A DNA stretch of 64,000 nucleotides from Oscillospiraceae bacterium (GCA_022846095.1 AP025583.1:1426001-1490000); one strand, 5' to 3'. Numbered from the stretch's first letter, positions 50,535 through 61,400 are shown. The notes: generated from the sequence alone by a model not told the origin. Made by a program: numbers and translations.

Positions 50535-50722
50535 ACGAAAGCACCTCCAATTCACTTATCACACAAAGCTGCAAGTTGCAGAGCATAACAAAACGCGGCT
50601 ACCTTCCGGTACCCGCGACACACGTGGACACAAGGCCGGTTCCCGGCCCGTGCTGACGATGTTAACCTCTGCGCCGTAGGCTGGAGGTGAGGACGGGGGT
50701 ACCGTTCCTGCTTTATTGTGCT
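50535..50722 (-). promoter_or_regulatory. L20-type autoregulatory leader of infC-rpmI-rplT
   Basis: A ~185-nt untranslated leader between the promoter (50728-50756) and infC. It ends in a terminator hairpin (50594-50603 / 50608-50617, TTCC loop) followed by TTTTGTT on the minus strand. Position and architecture match the Firmicute L20 leader, in which L20 promotes termination. L20-binding contacts were not verified base by base. Confidence 0.75.
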
Positions 50723-50727
50723 GGATT

Positions 50728-50756
50728 AGTTTATCAGAACCGCGCGCGCTTGTCAA
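50728..50756 (-). promoter_or_regulatory. Promoter of infC-rpmI-rplT
   Basis: Perfect TTGACA (50751-50756), 17-nt spacer ending in TGA, TAAACT (50728-50733). Confidence 0.88.
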
Positions 50757-50768
50757 GAGGCAAAAGCA

Positions 50769-50803
50769 AGGTTCTGTAGGATTGCGAGGTTCTGTAGGAT
50801 TGC
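50769..50803. repeat. 17-bp tandem direct repeat
   Basis: AGGTTCTGTAGGATTGC occurs twice (50769-50785, 50787-50803). It runs into a fragment of the 0.33-kb repeat end (GATTGCCACGGGCCTGCGG). Confidence 0.85.
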
Positions 50804-50819
50804 CACGGGCCTGCGGCCC

Positions 50820-50849
50820 TTGACAGGGGGCGGCCGGGCGCGGTATGAT
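50820..50849 (+). promoter_or_regulatory. Promoter of the methyltransferase gene
   Basis: Perfect TTGACA (50820-50825), 18-nt spacer, TATGAT (50844-50849). The -35 begins right at the edge of a repeat fragment. Confidence 0.8.
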
Positions 50850-50879
50850 CAAATCTGAGTATAAAAGGAGATTTTTGAT

Positions 50880-51608
50880 ATGAAAGAGAACAGATACGAC
50901 GACCAGGTGTTTTTCGACCAGTACAGCCGCTTCCCGCGCTCCGTGGAGGGCCTGCGCGCGGCGGGGGAGTGGCACGAGCTGGAGCGGCTGCTCCCCGATT
51001 TCCGGGGCAGGCGGGTGCTGGACCTGGGCTGCGGCTTCGGTTGGCACTGCGGCTACGCCGCGCAGCACGGGGCGTCCTACGTGCTGGGCACCGACATCTC
51101 GGAAAAGATGCTGGAGGGGGCGCGGCAGCGCAACGGCGGCGCGCAAATCGAGTACCGGCGCATGGCCATGGAGGACATAGACTTCGCCCCGGGCTCCTTC
51201 GACGTGGTGATCAGCTCCCTGGCCTTCCACTACGTGGAGGATTTCTCCGGGGTGTGCGCCAAGATTTACGGCTGTCTGGCCGAGGGGGGCAGCTTCGTCT
51301 TCTCCTGCGAGCACCCGGTATTTACCGCCGAGGGCAGCCAGGACTGGTACAACGGGGCGGACGGCAAGCCCCTGCACTGGCCGGTGGACCGCTACTTCAT
51401 GGAGGGGGAGCGCACCGCCCACTTCCTGGGCTGCGACGTGGTGAAGTACCACCGCACGCTGACGAGTTATGTAAACACGGTGCTCCGGGCGGGCTTCCAC
51501 CTGGAGGCCCTGGTGGAGCCCCGGCCCGACCCCGCGCTCATGGACGTGCCCGGCATGGCGGACGAGCTGCGCCGGCCCATGATGCTGCTGGTGTCGGCAC
51601 GGAAGTAG
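50880..51608 (+). CDS. Class I SAM-dependent methyltransferase
   Basis: 242 aa, cytoplasmic. Motif I VLDLGCGFGWHCGYAA binds SAM. LGTDISEKML and FDVVISSLAFHYVEDF are the following family motifs (Methyltransf_11/25 type). The ATG at 50880 follows AAAAGGAG. It is monocistronic with a strong terminator. The substrate cannot be predicted. Confidence 0.93.
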   Translation: MKENRYDDQVFFDQYSRFPRSVEGLRAAGEWHELERLLPDFRGRRVLDLGCGFGWHCGYAAQHGASYVLGTDISEKMLEGARQRNGGAQIEYRRMAMEDIDFAPGSFDVVISSLAFHYVEDFSGVCAKIYGCLAEGGSFVFSCEHPVFTAEGSQDWYNGADGKPLHWPVDRYFMEGERTAHFLGCDVVKYHRTLTSYVNTVLRAGFHLEALVEPRPDPALMDVPGMADELRRPMMLLVSARK

Positions 51609-51610
51609 GC

Positions 51611-51657
51611 AAAAAGGCCGCCCGCCGCGCCCATTTGGGCGCGGCGGGCGGCCGTTT
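51611..51657. terminator. Bidirectional terminator between methyltransferase and spoVAE
   Basis: 18-bp perfect stem (51616-51633 / 51636-51653) with a 2-nt loop, A-run before and TTT after; serves both convergent genes. Confidence 0.92.
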
Positions 51658-51659
51658 CA

Positions 51660-52028
51660 TCAGGATTTCGCCTTGGGCTTAAAGATGAGGGCTGCCAGGT
51701 AGCCGAAGAAGATGGCGGCCGCAATGCCCCCCGCGGCGGCGGTAATGCCGCCGGTGAAGGCGCCCAGGAAGCCCATCTCGTCCACCGCCTTGGCGGCCCC
51801 CTTGGCCAGCAGGTAGCCGAAGCCGGTCAGGGGCACGGTGGCCCCCGCGCCGCCCCACTCCACCAGGTATTTGTAGATGCCCAGCCCGCCCAGGACGACC
51901 CCGGAGACCACGTAGGTCACCAGGATCTTGGCGGGGGTGAGGGGGGTCTTGTCGATTAAAATCTGCCCGATGAGGCAGAGCACCCCGCCGCAGAGGAAGG
52001 CGCGGGCGTATTCCCAAAAGATGTCCAT
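51660..52028 (-). CDS. spoVAE: Stage V sporulation protein AE
   Basis: 122 aa. Integral membrane protein with ~4 helices (FLCGGVLCLIGQILIDKT, ILVTYVVSGVVLGGLGIY, LTGFGYLLAKGAAKAVDEMGFLGAFTGGITAAAGGIAAAIFFGYLAAL), matching SpoVAE(b). SpoVA proteins form the dipicolinic-acid channel in the inner spore membrane. It starts 9 nt after spoVAD with TGAGGCGAT as a modest ribosome site. The usual partner spoVAC is not in the window. Confidence 0.92.
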   Translation of the reverse strand: MDIFWEYARAFLCGGVLCLIGQILIDKTPLTPAKILVTYVVSGVVLGGLGIYKYLVEWGGAGATVPLTGFGYLLAKGAAKAVDEMGFLGAFTGGITAAAGGIAAAIFFGYLAALIFKPKAKS

Positions 52029-52037
52029 ATTATCGCC

Positions 52038-53051
52038 TCATTTCGTCGTGGATATTGCTACCGCGTGGCAGATGCAGGGGATGCTCTCCCCCTGCTGGGT
52101 GGAGGTGGGGGACAGCAGCGCCCCGGTGCCGCAGAAGAGGACGTTTTTCCACCGGCCCTCCCGCATGCCGTTGAGCAGGTAGCCGGTGAGCACCACGGCG
52201 GAGCAGCCGCAGCCCGAGCCGCCGCAGTGCACGTCCTGCTGCTCCAGATCGAAGATCATCGTGCCGCAGTCGTCGAAATTGGTCAGGTCCATGCCGTCCC
52301 TGTGGAAGAAATCCAGCACGATCTCCTTGCCCAGCTTGCCCAGATCCCCGGTGACGATGAGGTCGTAGTAGGAGGGCTTGCGCCCGGTATCCTCCAGGTG
52401 GGTCTTTATGGTGTCATAAGCAGCGGGGGCCATGGCGCCGCCCATATTGTTGGCGTCCTTGATGCCCTTGTCCACGATCTTCCCGGTGGTGGCGTGGGTC
52501 ACGTAGGGCCCGTCGCCGTCCCGGGCCAGGATCACCGCGCCCGAGCCGGTCACCGTCCACTGGGCGGTAGGGGTGCGCTGGCCGCCGTACTCCAGCGGAG
52601 TGCGGTACTGCCGCTCGGCGGAGCAGAAGTGGGAGGAGGTCATGGCCGCCGCCCACTCGCCGAAGCCGCCGTCCAGCAGCATGGCGGCCAGGGAGAGAGA
52701 TTCCGCCATGGTGGAGCAGGCCCCGTAGAGCCCGTAGAAGGGGATCTCCTGCCCCCGGATGGCGAAGCCGGAGCCGATGCATTGGTTCAACAGGTCCCCG
52801 GCGAAGATATAGTCCAGGACGGAGGCGGGCTGCTTGGCCTTGTCCAGCGCGGCGGAAAGGGCCAGCTTCTGCATGGCGCTCTCCGCCTTCTCCCAGCTCT
52901 TTTCGCCAAAGGTGTCGTCCTGGTTGATGAGGTCGAAGCTCTTGGCCAGCGGGCCCTCGCCCTCCTTTTTACCCACCACGTTGGCGTGGCCTGCGATGGA
53001 GGGCGGCGCGGCAAACGCCACGGTCTGCTTGCCCAGTTTTTTGGTGGTCAT
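52038..53051 (-). CDS. spoVAD: Stage V sporulation protein AD
   Basis: 337 aa with a thiolase-like fold. GKQTVAFAAPPSIAGHANVVGKKEGEGPL at the N-terminus, FYGLYGACSTMAESLSLAAMLLDGG, VTGSGAVILA and CGGSGCGCSAVVLTGYLL are all family-typical. It is the DPA-binding component of the spore SpoVA complex. It shows that the organism is, or descends from, a spore former. No clear sigma-G promoter was found in 53052-53206. Confidence 0.95.
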   Translation of the reverse strand: MTTKKLGKQTVAFAAPPSIAGHANVVGKKEGEGPLAKSFDLINQDDTFGEKSWEKAESAMQKLALSAALDKAKQPASVLDYIFAGDLLNQCIGSGFAIRGQEIPFYGLYGACSTMAESLSLAAMLLDGGFGEWAAAMTSSHFCSAERQYRTPLEYGGQRTPTAQWTVTGSGAVILARDGDGPYVTHATTGKIVDKGIKDANNMGGAMAPAAYDTIKTHLEDTGRKPSYYDLIVTGDLGKLGKEIVLDFFHRDGMDLTNFDDCGTMIFDLEQQDVHCGGSGCGCSAVVLTGYLLNGMREGRWKNVLFCGTGALLSPTSTQQGESIPCICHAVAISTTK

Positions 53052-53206
53052 ACGATTCGCCCTTTCTGTTACAGTTGGATCAGGCTTAGTTTGAACAAAA
53101 AGAGGGAAAATATCAGTGGGTTTTTCGGCTTTGCGTCCGATGGATAAAACTAAATTTTGTGGTAGAATAAACTAGATCACTTTAATTAAGGAGAGGAGGC
53201 CGCGCC

Positions 53207-53815
53207 ATGGTGGACGAGGCCAAACGCACCATCGCCTATCTCTGCCCGTCCTGCCGCCAGAGCGTGGCGGTGGAGCGCAGCGTGTTCCAGCTGGCGGCGG
53301 GGAGCGTCAAAATCCCCTGCCCATGCGGGAAGTCGGAGCTGGACGTGGAGATGATGGGGGACCAGGTGAAGCTGACCGTGCCCTGCCTTTTCTGCGACCA
53401 CCCCCACACGGTGCGCTGCTCGGCCAGGGCCTTCCTCCACGAGAAGGCGGTGGCCTTCTCCTGCGGCGCGTCCGGGCTGGACTGCTGCTACGTGGGGGAG
53501 GAGGGGCCGGTCTTCGCGGCTCTGCGCCGCCTGGAAGAGGCCGTCGACAAGCTGGAGGCCGAGGCCGGGGAAAAGGGCGCGTTCCTGGACGAGCTGGTGA
53601 TGCACGAGGTGCTCTCCGAGATCAAGGAGATCGCCCAGCGGGGCGGGATCTCCTGCGCCTGCGGCTCCCGGCGGTGGAAGCTCCAGGTCAACTACAGCTC
53701 GGTGGACCTGTTCTGCGCCGACTGCGGCGCCGCCATGCGTATACCCGCCGCCACCGCCAGCGACATCGACGACATCTGCTGTAAGAACGCCCTGCTCATA
53801 CGGGGCAAGGAGTAA
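53207..53815 (+). CDS. Multi-zinc-ribbon protein of unknown function
   Basis: 202 aa, soluble. Cysteine pairs recur: CPSCRQS...CPCGKS, CLFCDHPHTVRC, a central CGASGLDCC, and CACGSRRWK...CADC. This suggests three zinc ribbons around a helical segment (ALRRLEEAVDKLEAEAGEKGAFLDELVMHEVLSEIKEIAQ). I recognise no named family. The ATG follows GGAGAGGAGG, and a TGG-TAGAAT extended -10 lies near 53161. The next gene follows after 26 nt, so an operon with the membrane protein and thioesterase is likely. Confidence 0.75.
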   Translation: MVDEAKRTIAYLCPSCRQSVAVERSVFQLAAGSVKIPCPCGKSELDVEMMGDQVKLTVPCLFCDHPHTVRCSARAFLHEKAVAFSCGASGLDCCYVGEEGPVFAALRRLEEAVDKLEAEAGEKGAFLDELVMHEVLSEIKEIAQRGGISCACGSRRWKLQVNYSSVDLFCADCGAAMRIPAATASDIDDICCKNALLIRGKE

Positions 53816-53841
53816 TATATTTTGGATTGGGGTTATTGTTT

Positions 53842-54162
53842 GTGAGCGAGTTGTTTGAGTTTTTCATGGTGTTCCTCTTCGGACTATCCTGGCCCATCAC
53901 CATCCGCAAGTCCTGGACGGCGCGCACCGCCAAGGGCAAGAGCATCATGTTCAGCGTGCTGGTGTGGGTGGGCTATCTGTGCGGCGTGACCAGCAAGCTG
54001 GTCACCGGCCATATTACCTACGTGTTCATCTTCTACGTCATCAACCTGTGCTCCGTCACCGTGGACATCTGCCTGTCCATGCGCAACCTGCGCCTGGACC
54101 GCATGGCCGAGGCCGGGGAGGAGGAGCCCGTGGCCGCGGTGAGAGGGGAGCAGGCCGCTTGA
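53842..54162 (+). CDS. Small three- to four-helix membrane protein
   Basis: 106 aa. Hydrophobic segments LFEFFMVFLFGLSWPITIRKSW, IMFSVLVWVGYLCGVTSKLV and ITYVFIFYVINLCSVTVDICL have the spacing and Pro/Gly-Trp features of a half PQ-loop (SWEET-like) protein. That is inference. A GTG at 53842 or a TTG at 53827 could start it; neither has a strong ribosome site. Its TGA overlaps the TTG of the thioesterase gene. Confidence 0.7.
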   Translation: MSELFEFFMVFLFGLSWPITIRKSWTARTAKGKSIMFSVLVWVGYLCGVTSKLVTGHITYVFIFYVINLCSVTVDICLSMRNLRLDRMAEAGEEEPVAAVRGEQAA

Positions 54163-54905
54163 GTGTGTTTTACGAGGATACCTACCTGATTGACTCCCGG
54201 GACGTGGACCCCTTCAACCAGTGCCGCCCCTCGGCCCTGCTGGGCCTGCTCCAGGAGGCGGCCACCGAGGCGGCCGTGGTGCTGCACGTCTCCCGGGAGG
54301 AGATGCTCGCGCGCTACAACGTGTTCTGGATGCTCTCCCGCATCTGGTACCGGCTGGACCGGCCCCTGCGCTGGAGCGAGCGCCTCACCGTGCGTACCTG
54401 GCACCGGGGCGGCAGGGGGGCGGCCATGTACCGGGATTTCGACCTGCTTGTGGACGGGGAGCCGGTGGGGGAGGCGGTCTCCATCTGGGTCCTGGCCGAC
54501 CTGGACACCCGCAGGCTCTTCCGCCTTTCCAAGGTGATGGAGTTCGAGGGCACCACGGGGGAGGAACTGTGCAAGGACAAGCTGCTGACCAAGGTGCGCC
54601 TGCCCGGGGACATGGCCCTGGCCGAGCGCCGCGCCCTGCACTACAGCGACGCGGACATCAACGGCCACGTCAACAACGCCAAGTACGCCGATTTCGCCTG
54701 CGACGCCCTGCACCTGGAGACGCTGGGCGCGGGCCGGTTCGTCTCCTCCCTCCAGGTGGGCTTTCTGGCCGAGTGCCGCCCCGGCGAGACGCTGGAGATC
54801 TACACCGGCGCGGGGGAGGACGGGTGGTACGCCCACGGCGCGGACGGGGCGGGGAAGAGCCGCTTCGACGTCCGCCTGACCCTGGGGCAGGCGGACGGGG
54901 AATAG
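54159..54905 (+). CDS. Acyl-ACP thioesterase
   Basis: 248 aa with two hot-dog domains. FYEDTYLIDSRDVDPFNQCRPSALLGLLQEAATEAAV opens the first, and HYSDADINGHVNNAKYADFACDAL is the second-domain motif typical of FatA/FatB-like bacterial acyl-ACP thioesterases (catalytic Asp/His/Asn region). It would release free fatty acids from ACP. The start is TTG, overlapping the upstream stop, with GAGGGGAG before it. A GTG two codons on is the alternative. Confidence 0.88.
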   Translation: MSVFYEDTYLIDSRDVDPFNQCRPSALLGLLQEAATEAAVVLHVSREEMLARYNVFWMLSRIWYRLDRPLRWSERLTVRTWHRGGRGAAMYRDFDLLVDGEPVGEAVSIWVLADLDTRRLFRLSKVMEFEGTTGEELCKDKLLTKVRLPGDMALAERRALHYSDADINGHVNNAKYADFACDALHLETLGAGRFVSSLQVGFLAECRPGETLEIYTGAGEDGWYAHGADGAGKSRFDVRLTLGQADGE

Positions 54906-54908
54906 GGC

Positions 54909-54937
54909 TTGACATCTCCTGCGCCATAGCGTAAAAT
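54909..54937 (+). promoter_or_regulatory. Promoter of guaB
   Basis: Perfect TTGACA (54909-54914), 17-nt spacer, TAAAAT (54932-54937). The ~100-nt leader contains two GC-rich hairpins (54966-54982 and 54984-55002) before AAAGGAG. Confidence 0.85.
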
Positions 54938-55029
54938 AGTTCAAATTATCCGGCGGGCCCCTCAGTCCGCTCTACGCGGACAGCGCCCCCGCAGGGGGCG
55001 CCGCGGAGGAAATTGCGAAGTTTATATAA

Positions 55030-56517
<1,488 letters not shown>

Positions 56518-56525
56518 TTGTACGA

Positions 56526-56560
56526 CAGGCCCGCGCTTTTGCAGCGCGGGCCTGCTTTTC
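56526..56560 (+). terminator. Terminator of guaB
   Basis: 11-bp stem (56526-56536 / 56544-56554) followed by CTTTTCTTG. Confidence 0.88.
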
Positions 56561-56564
56561 TTGT

Positions 56565-56601
56565 AAATGCAAACCACCGGCCGTGCCGGTGGTTTGCATT
56601 T
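56565..56601. terminator. Terminator of the second M56 gene
   Basis: 16-bp perfect stem (AAATGCAAACCACCGG and complement, 56565-56580 / 56586-56601) overlapping the M56 stop codon. Confidence 0.8.
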
Positions 56602-57913
56602 AACCGTATGTTTCAATTTTGTCGATATAGATGGTATCAGGGCACGAACTTCTAATACAGATGGTACCGGCCGTGCCGTCCGCCTCCGGGAACGTGGTGG
56701 CGGTTGCGTCGGAGATGTTGAACATACCGAGTGCGCGGTAGGTTCCGTCTATGAGGTATCCATACGAAACGGTCTGGCCGTTGAGGTAGCCTTCCACCGG
56801 CACGAGGGAAAAGACGGCCGTTCTTCCAACGAAATGCTCCGCCTCGCCCAGTGCCAAGATCGCACCGTTGGCAAGCCGCAGAGGCGAACCGTCATAACGC
56901 ACGACGGACAATGCGCCGTTGGCAGGGCCGCCTGCGGCGCGGTTTCCGAGCGAGGGGCTGGCGGTATCCTGCGGCATGACCCTTGCTGCCGCCCCGGTTG
57001 CAAATACAAGCATGAGGGTTACAAAGGCAAGGACGGCGGACAGCTTTCTGGAGGCAGTATTCCGTTTTGGTTTCATAATAAATACAATCCTTTCCTGAAT
57101 GGCCCGTTTCGACAGGCAAACGCCCGGAGCAGGTGCGCCCGCACCGGGTTCCGAGAGGAGCATGAGCGCATACGGAGCACGTGCGTTTGATCCAAACCGG
57201 CTGATAACACACTCGTCGCAGTATAACTCCATATCTCTGCACGCGAAAAAATAGTTGAGCCAGGCGAAAGGGTTGTACCACTGTATGCAGATGGACAGGA
57301 GGAAAACCGCTTTGCGAAGATTATCCCGGTGCAGCACGTGCACCGCTTCATGGTAGAAAGCCATCCTTGCGTTTTCTATTCTTGAGAAATCCCAACCGGC
57401 AGGAAAATAAACGCTGGATTTGAAAAGGCCGCATACGCAGGGGGTGTTGACCGCGCCGGTCAGATACACCGGAAGCTTGGAGACACCCGCCAGCTGGGAG
57501 CGGACATCATGCCCAGCCGGCACGGCGCCGCAAAAGCGCATCCTCCAGACCAGAAAATCTGCCGCCAATAAAAACGCGATTAGAAGGCTGCCCAGCAGGC
57601 AGACGGCCGTGAAGCCCGGCGGCGGCCCCGCGGCCCGGCCGCCCGCTTGGAGAAGCTGCGCCGCCCCGCCCGCCGCACCGTTCGTCAGGGCGCCCGTCAC
57701 AACGCCGTCCGGCCCGCGAAAGCCGGACAATATGCAGCTGAGGCTTACCGGGCAGGGGATACGCAGCGGAACGATAAGAAGAATGCCCGCCACATTCCAC
57801 AGCCAATAAAACAATGCGTTGGGAAGGTGCTTTTACAGGATGAAGCGCAGGAAAAGCACGGCACAGGAAAAAATACTGCCCGTGAGGATGGTTTCTGCAA
57901 AGGTTACCGTCAC
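56600..57913 (-). pseudogene. M56-family (BlaR1-like) protease gene interrupted by an in-frame TAA
   Basis: The frame from the GTG at 57913 encodes a typical M56 start (TVTFAETILTGSIFSCAVLFLRFIL). It then hits TAA at 57833-57835 (codon 27) and continues in the same frame (KHLPNALFYWLWNVAGILL...) to 56600. The rest is intact: zinc motif HEAVHVLHRDN, ELYCDECVI and a ~130-aa external domain. A TTG at 57814 could restart translation but would lose the first membrane helix. It follows the blaI-type gene by 11 nt. It is a nonsense mutant, a sequencing error, or translated from an internal start. Confidence 0.8.
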
Positions 57914-57924
57914 GTTAAGCCACC

Positions 57925-58281
57925 TTACTTCAGTTCTTCAATCAAGCGCCGAAGTTCTTGCCTGTCCTTCTCGGAGAGTGCGTCTCCGTTTACAAGCGCC
58001 GAAAACAGGAGCTTCGGCGAGCCCTTAAACATGCCGTCCACTAGGCTCTTAAGCTCGGAGGATTGTGCCTCCTGCCTGGACACAAGGGCATGGCAGATAA
58101 AACCAGGTTCCTTCCGCTCCACAAGGCCGTTTTTGATGCAGCGGTTGATGACGGTGTACGTGGTGTTTTTGTTCCAGGGCCGCGCGGCCGCGTTTAAACG
58201 CTCCACCATGTCCTTTGCGCTCGTATCCCCGTTATCCCAGAGAATATCCATGATACGCAGCGCTGATTTTGTAAGTTCCAT
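57925..58281 (-). CDS. BlaI/MecI-family repressor (second locus)
   Basis: 118 aa. Winged helix ELTKSALRIMDILWDNGDTSAKDMVERL...NTTYTVINRCIKNGLVERKEPGF and C-terminal dimer helices, as in BlaI. The ATG at 58281 has AAGGGGTG 6 nt upstream; a GTG three codons earlier is possible. The promoter and operator palindrome lie directly upstream, indicating autoregulation. Its cognate protease gene is broken, which could lock the repressor on. Confidence 0.92.
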   Translation of the reverse strand: MELTKSALRIMDILWDNGDTSAKDMVERLNAAARPWNKNTTYTVINRCIKNGLVERKEPGFICHALVSRQEAQSSELKSLVDGMFKGSPKLLFSALVNGDALSEKDRQELRRLIEELK

Positions 58282-58304
58282 TTGAGCCACCCCTTAGACG
58301 ACTA

Positions 58305-58318
58305 CTGTCGTCCGACAG
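58305..58318. promoter_or_regulatory. BlaI-type operator
   Basis: CTGTCGTCCGACAG, a 14-nt palindrome with 6-bp arms, lies 5-18 nt downstream of the -10 of the blaI promoter. Confidence 0.65.
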
Positions 58319-58322
58319 GAAC

Positions 58323-58351
58323 ATCATACGCCGTATTTTCTGAACTGTCAA
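58323..58351 (-). promoter_or_regulatory. Promoter of the second blaI/M56 operon
   Basis: Perfect TTGACA (58346-58351), 17-nt spacer, TATGAT (58323-58328). Confidence 0.88.
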
Positions 58352-58465
58352 GACTACAATGATAGTCCGGCTGTGCCGGGCGTTTCCGCAGGAACGCCCG
58401 ATCCCGTATTCCCTTCCCGGGCCGGTTCTGCTATAATGATAGGGCTTATTTGAACAAAAGGGGGC

Positions 58466-61400
58466 ATGACGGTGGAAAGCACCGGAATTCAGCCCGGTCT
58501 GAACCTGCTTCTGGGCCGGGCGGGCTGCGGAAAGACCGCCGCCGTGCTGGGGGCCATCGCCGCCTCCGGGGGCGCGCGGCGGCAGATCCTCATCGTGCCC
58601 GAGCAGCACTCCCACGACACCGAGCGCCGCCTTTGCGAGGCGGCGGGCAACTCGGTCTCCCTGTACGCCGAGGTGCTCTCCTTCACCCGCCTGGCCAGCC
58701 GGGTTTTTTCGGTGACCGGGGGGCTGGCCGCCCCCGCCCTGGACGCGGGGGGCCGCCTGCTGCTGATGCACGCCGCCGTGAAGGGGGTGGCCGCCCAGCT
58801 CAAGGTCTACCAGCGGCCCTCCCGCAAGCCCGCGTTCCTCTCCGGCCTCATCGCCACGGCGGACGAGCTGAAAAGCTGCTGCGTGACCCCGGAGGCCCTG
58901 TGGACCGCGGGGGAGGCGTGCGGCGGGCCGGAGGGGGACAAGCTGAGCGACCTGTCCCTCATTCTGGGGGCCTACGACGCGCTGACCGCCCGCCAGGGGG
59001 CCGATCCCAGGGACACCCTGACCCGGCTGGCCGCGGCGCTGGAAAAGAGCGGCTGGGCCCGGGGGGCGGACGTGTATCTGGACGGCTTCACCGACTTCAC
59101 CCCCCAGGAGCGGCTGGTGCTGCGCCAGCTGCTGCGCCAGTGCCGCTCGGTGACGGCATGCCTGACCTGCGACCACGTCGAGGAGGACGAGGGGGGCTGC
59201 GGGGTGTTCTCCCCAGCCCGCAAGACCGCCCGCCGCCTGCTGGAGCTGGCGAGGGACGCGGGGGTTCCCCGGGAAATCCGGGTGCTCCCGCCCCGCCGGG
59301 AGGGCAAAACGGACGCCCTCGCCGCGGTGGAGGCCGCCCTGGCCGGGGAGGCGGCGGAGCCCCTAGGCGGGGCGTGTCCGGACATCCGCCTCTTCGCCGC
59401 CAACACCCCCTACTCCGAGGTGGAGTGGACGGCCTCGGAGATCCTGCGCCTGGTGCGGGAGGAGGGCTGCCGCTTCCGGGACATCGCGGTGGCGGCCCGG
59501 AGCATGGAGGGGTACGCCCAGATCATCGAGACGGTGTTCGCCCGCTACGGGGTGCCCGTGTTCCTCAGCCGCATGGCCGACATTCTGCAAAAGCCCATCC
59601 TGGCCCTCATCACCGCCGCCCTGGACACGGTGGCGGGGGACTACCGCTATGATGACCTGTTCCGCTACCTGAAAACCGGCCTGACCGGCCTTTCCCCGGA
59701 GGAGTGCGACCTTCTGGAGAACTACGCCCTCAAGTGGGACCTGAAGGGGGGGCGCTGGACCCAGAAGGGGGACTGGACCATGCACCCCCGGGGGTACGGC
59801 CTGCCCTGGCGGGAGGGGGACACGGCCCTTTTGCAGCGCCTGGACGGTATCCGCCGCCGGGTGGTGGAGCCGCTGGAGAAGCTGCGCCGCCACGGGGAGC
59901 GCACCGGGCGGGGGCAGGCGGTGGCCCTGTACGCCTTTCTGGAGGACATCGGTCTGCCGGCTCGCCTCACCGAGCGCAACGCCGCCCTGCTGGAGCGGGG
60001 AGAACCCGCCCTGGCCGCCGAGTACGGCCAGCTCTGGGACATCCTCTGCGCCGCCCTGGAGCAGTGCGCGGGCATTTTGGGGGAGGTCCCCATGGAGCAG
60101 GACGAGTTCGCCCAGCTCTTCTCCCTGGTGCTCTCCCAGTACGACGTGGGGGCCATCCCCGTGTCCCTGGACCGTCTGACGGCGGGGGAGATGCCCCGGC
60201 TGGCCCACAAGCGCTGCAAGGCGCTGTTCCTGCTGGGGGCGGACGACGTGTCCATCCCCCAGGCGGCCCCCTCGCCGGGGCTTTTGAACGACGACGACAG
60301 GAGCCTGCTGTCCTCCTTCGGCATGGAGCTGGCTCCCTGCCTGACGGACAAGCTCTACCGGGAGAACACCATCGTGTACGAGACCTGCGCCCTGCCCTCA
60401 CACAGGCTCTTCGTGAGCTGGGCCGCCGCCGGGCCGGAGGGGGAGGAGCGCCGCCCGGCCCATCTGGTGTCCCGGCTGCGGGGGCTGTTTCCTGAGTTAA
60501 AGGTGTTACAGGAGGGGGCCCTGGACGGCTCCTTCCGTCTGGCGGCCCCCCGGCCGGCTCTGGAGCTGGCGGGCCGCTTCCCCGCCGCCGGGGCGGCGCT
60601 GAAGGCCCTGCCGGAGTACGCCCCCCTGGTGGCGCGGATGGAGCAGGCGGCGGGGCTTAAGCGCGGAAGCCTGTCCCGGGGCGCGGTGGACGCGCTCTAC
60701 GGGCGGCAGGTGCCCATGTCGGCCTCCCGCATGGACAAGTACAAGTCCTGCCACTTCTCCTACTTCATGCAGTACGGCCTACGGGCCGAGCCCCGGCGCA
60801 GCGCCGGGTTCCAGGCCCCCGAGTACGGCACCTTCGTCCACTATGTGCTGGAGCATGTGCTCCAGCGGCCCGGCGTGCTGGAGGACCGGGAGGCGCTGCA
60901 CGCTGAGACAAGGGCGGCCATCGAGCGCTATATCGCCGAGGAGCTGGGGGGCCTGGAGCAGGAGACGCCCCGGTTCCAGTACCTGTTCCGGCGGCTTTTG
61001 AAGTCGGTCTACGCGGTGGTGGAGAACGTGGCGGAGGAGCTGTCCGCCTCCGACTTCAAGCCCGTTGCCTTCGAGCTGGGCTTCGGCGAGGGGAAGGACC
61101 TGCCCCCCGTGTCCCTGACGGTGGACGGGGTGACGGTGAGCGTCTCCGGCTTCGTGGACCGGGTGGACGGCTGGGTGAAGGACGGCAGGCTCTACCTGCG
61201 GGTAGTGGACTACAAGACCGGGCGCAAGTCCTTCGACCTCACCGACATCTGGAACGGCCTGGGCCTGCAAATGCTGCTCTACCTCTTTACCCTGGAGGGG
61301 GAGGGGCGGGCCATGTTTGAAAAGGAGATCGTGCCCGCCGGGGTGCTGTACCTGCCCGCAAGGGACGCGGTGGTGGCGGGCAGCCGGGGCATGAGCGAGG

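Noticed and set aside
50004-50555. GTG at 50555 as infC start
   Set aside because: The Shine-Dalgarno GGAGGTG would lie inside the coding region, and the extra seven residues are not part of IF-3.
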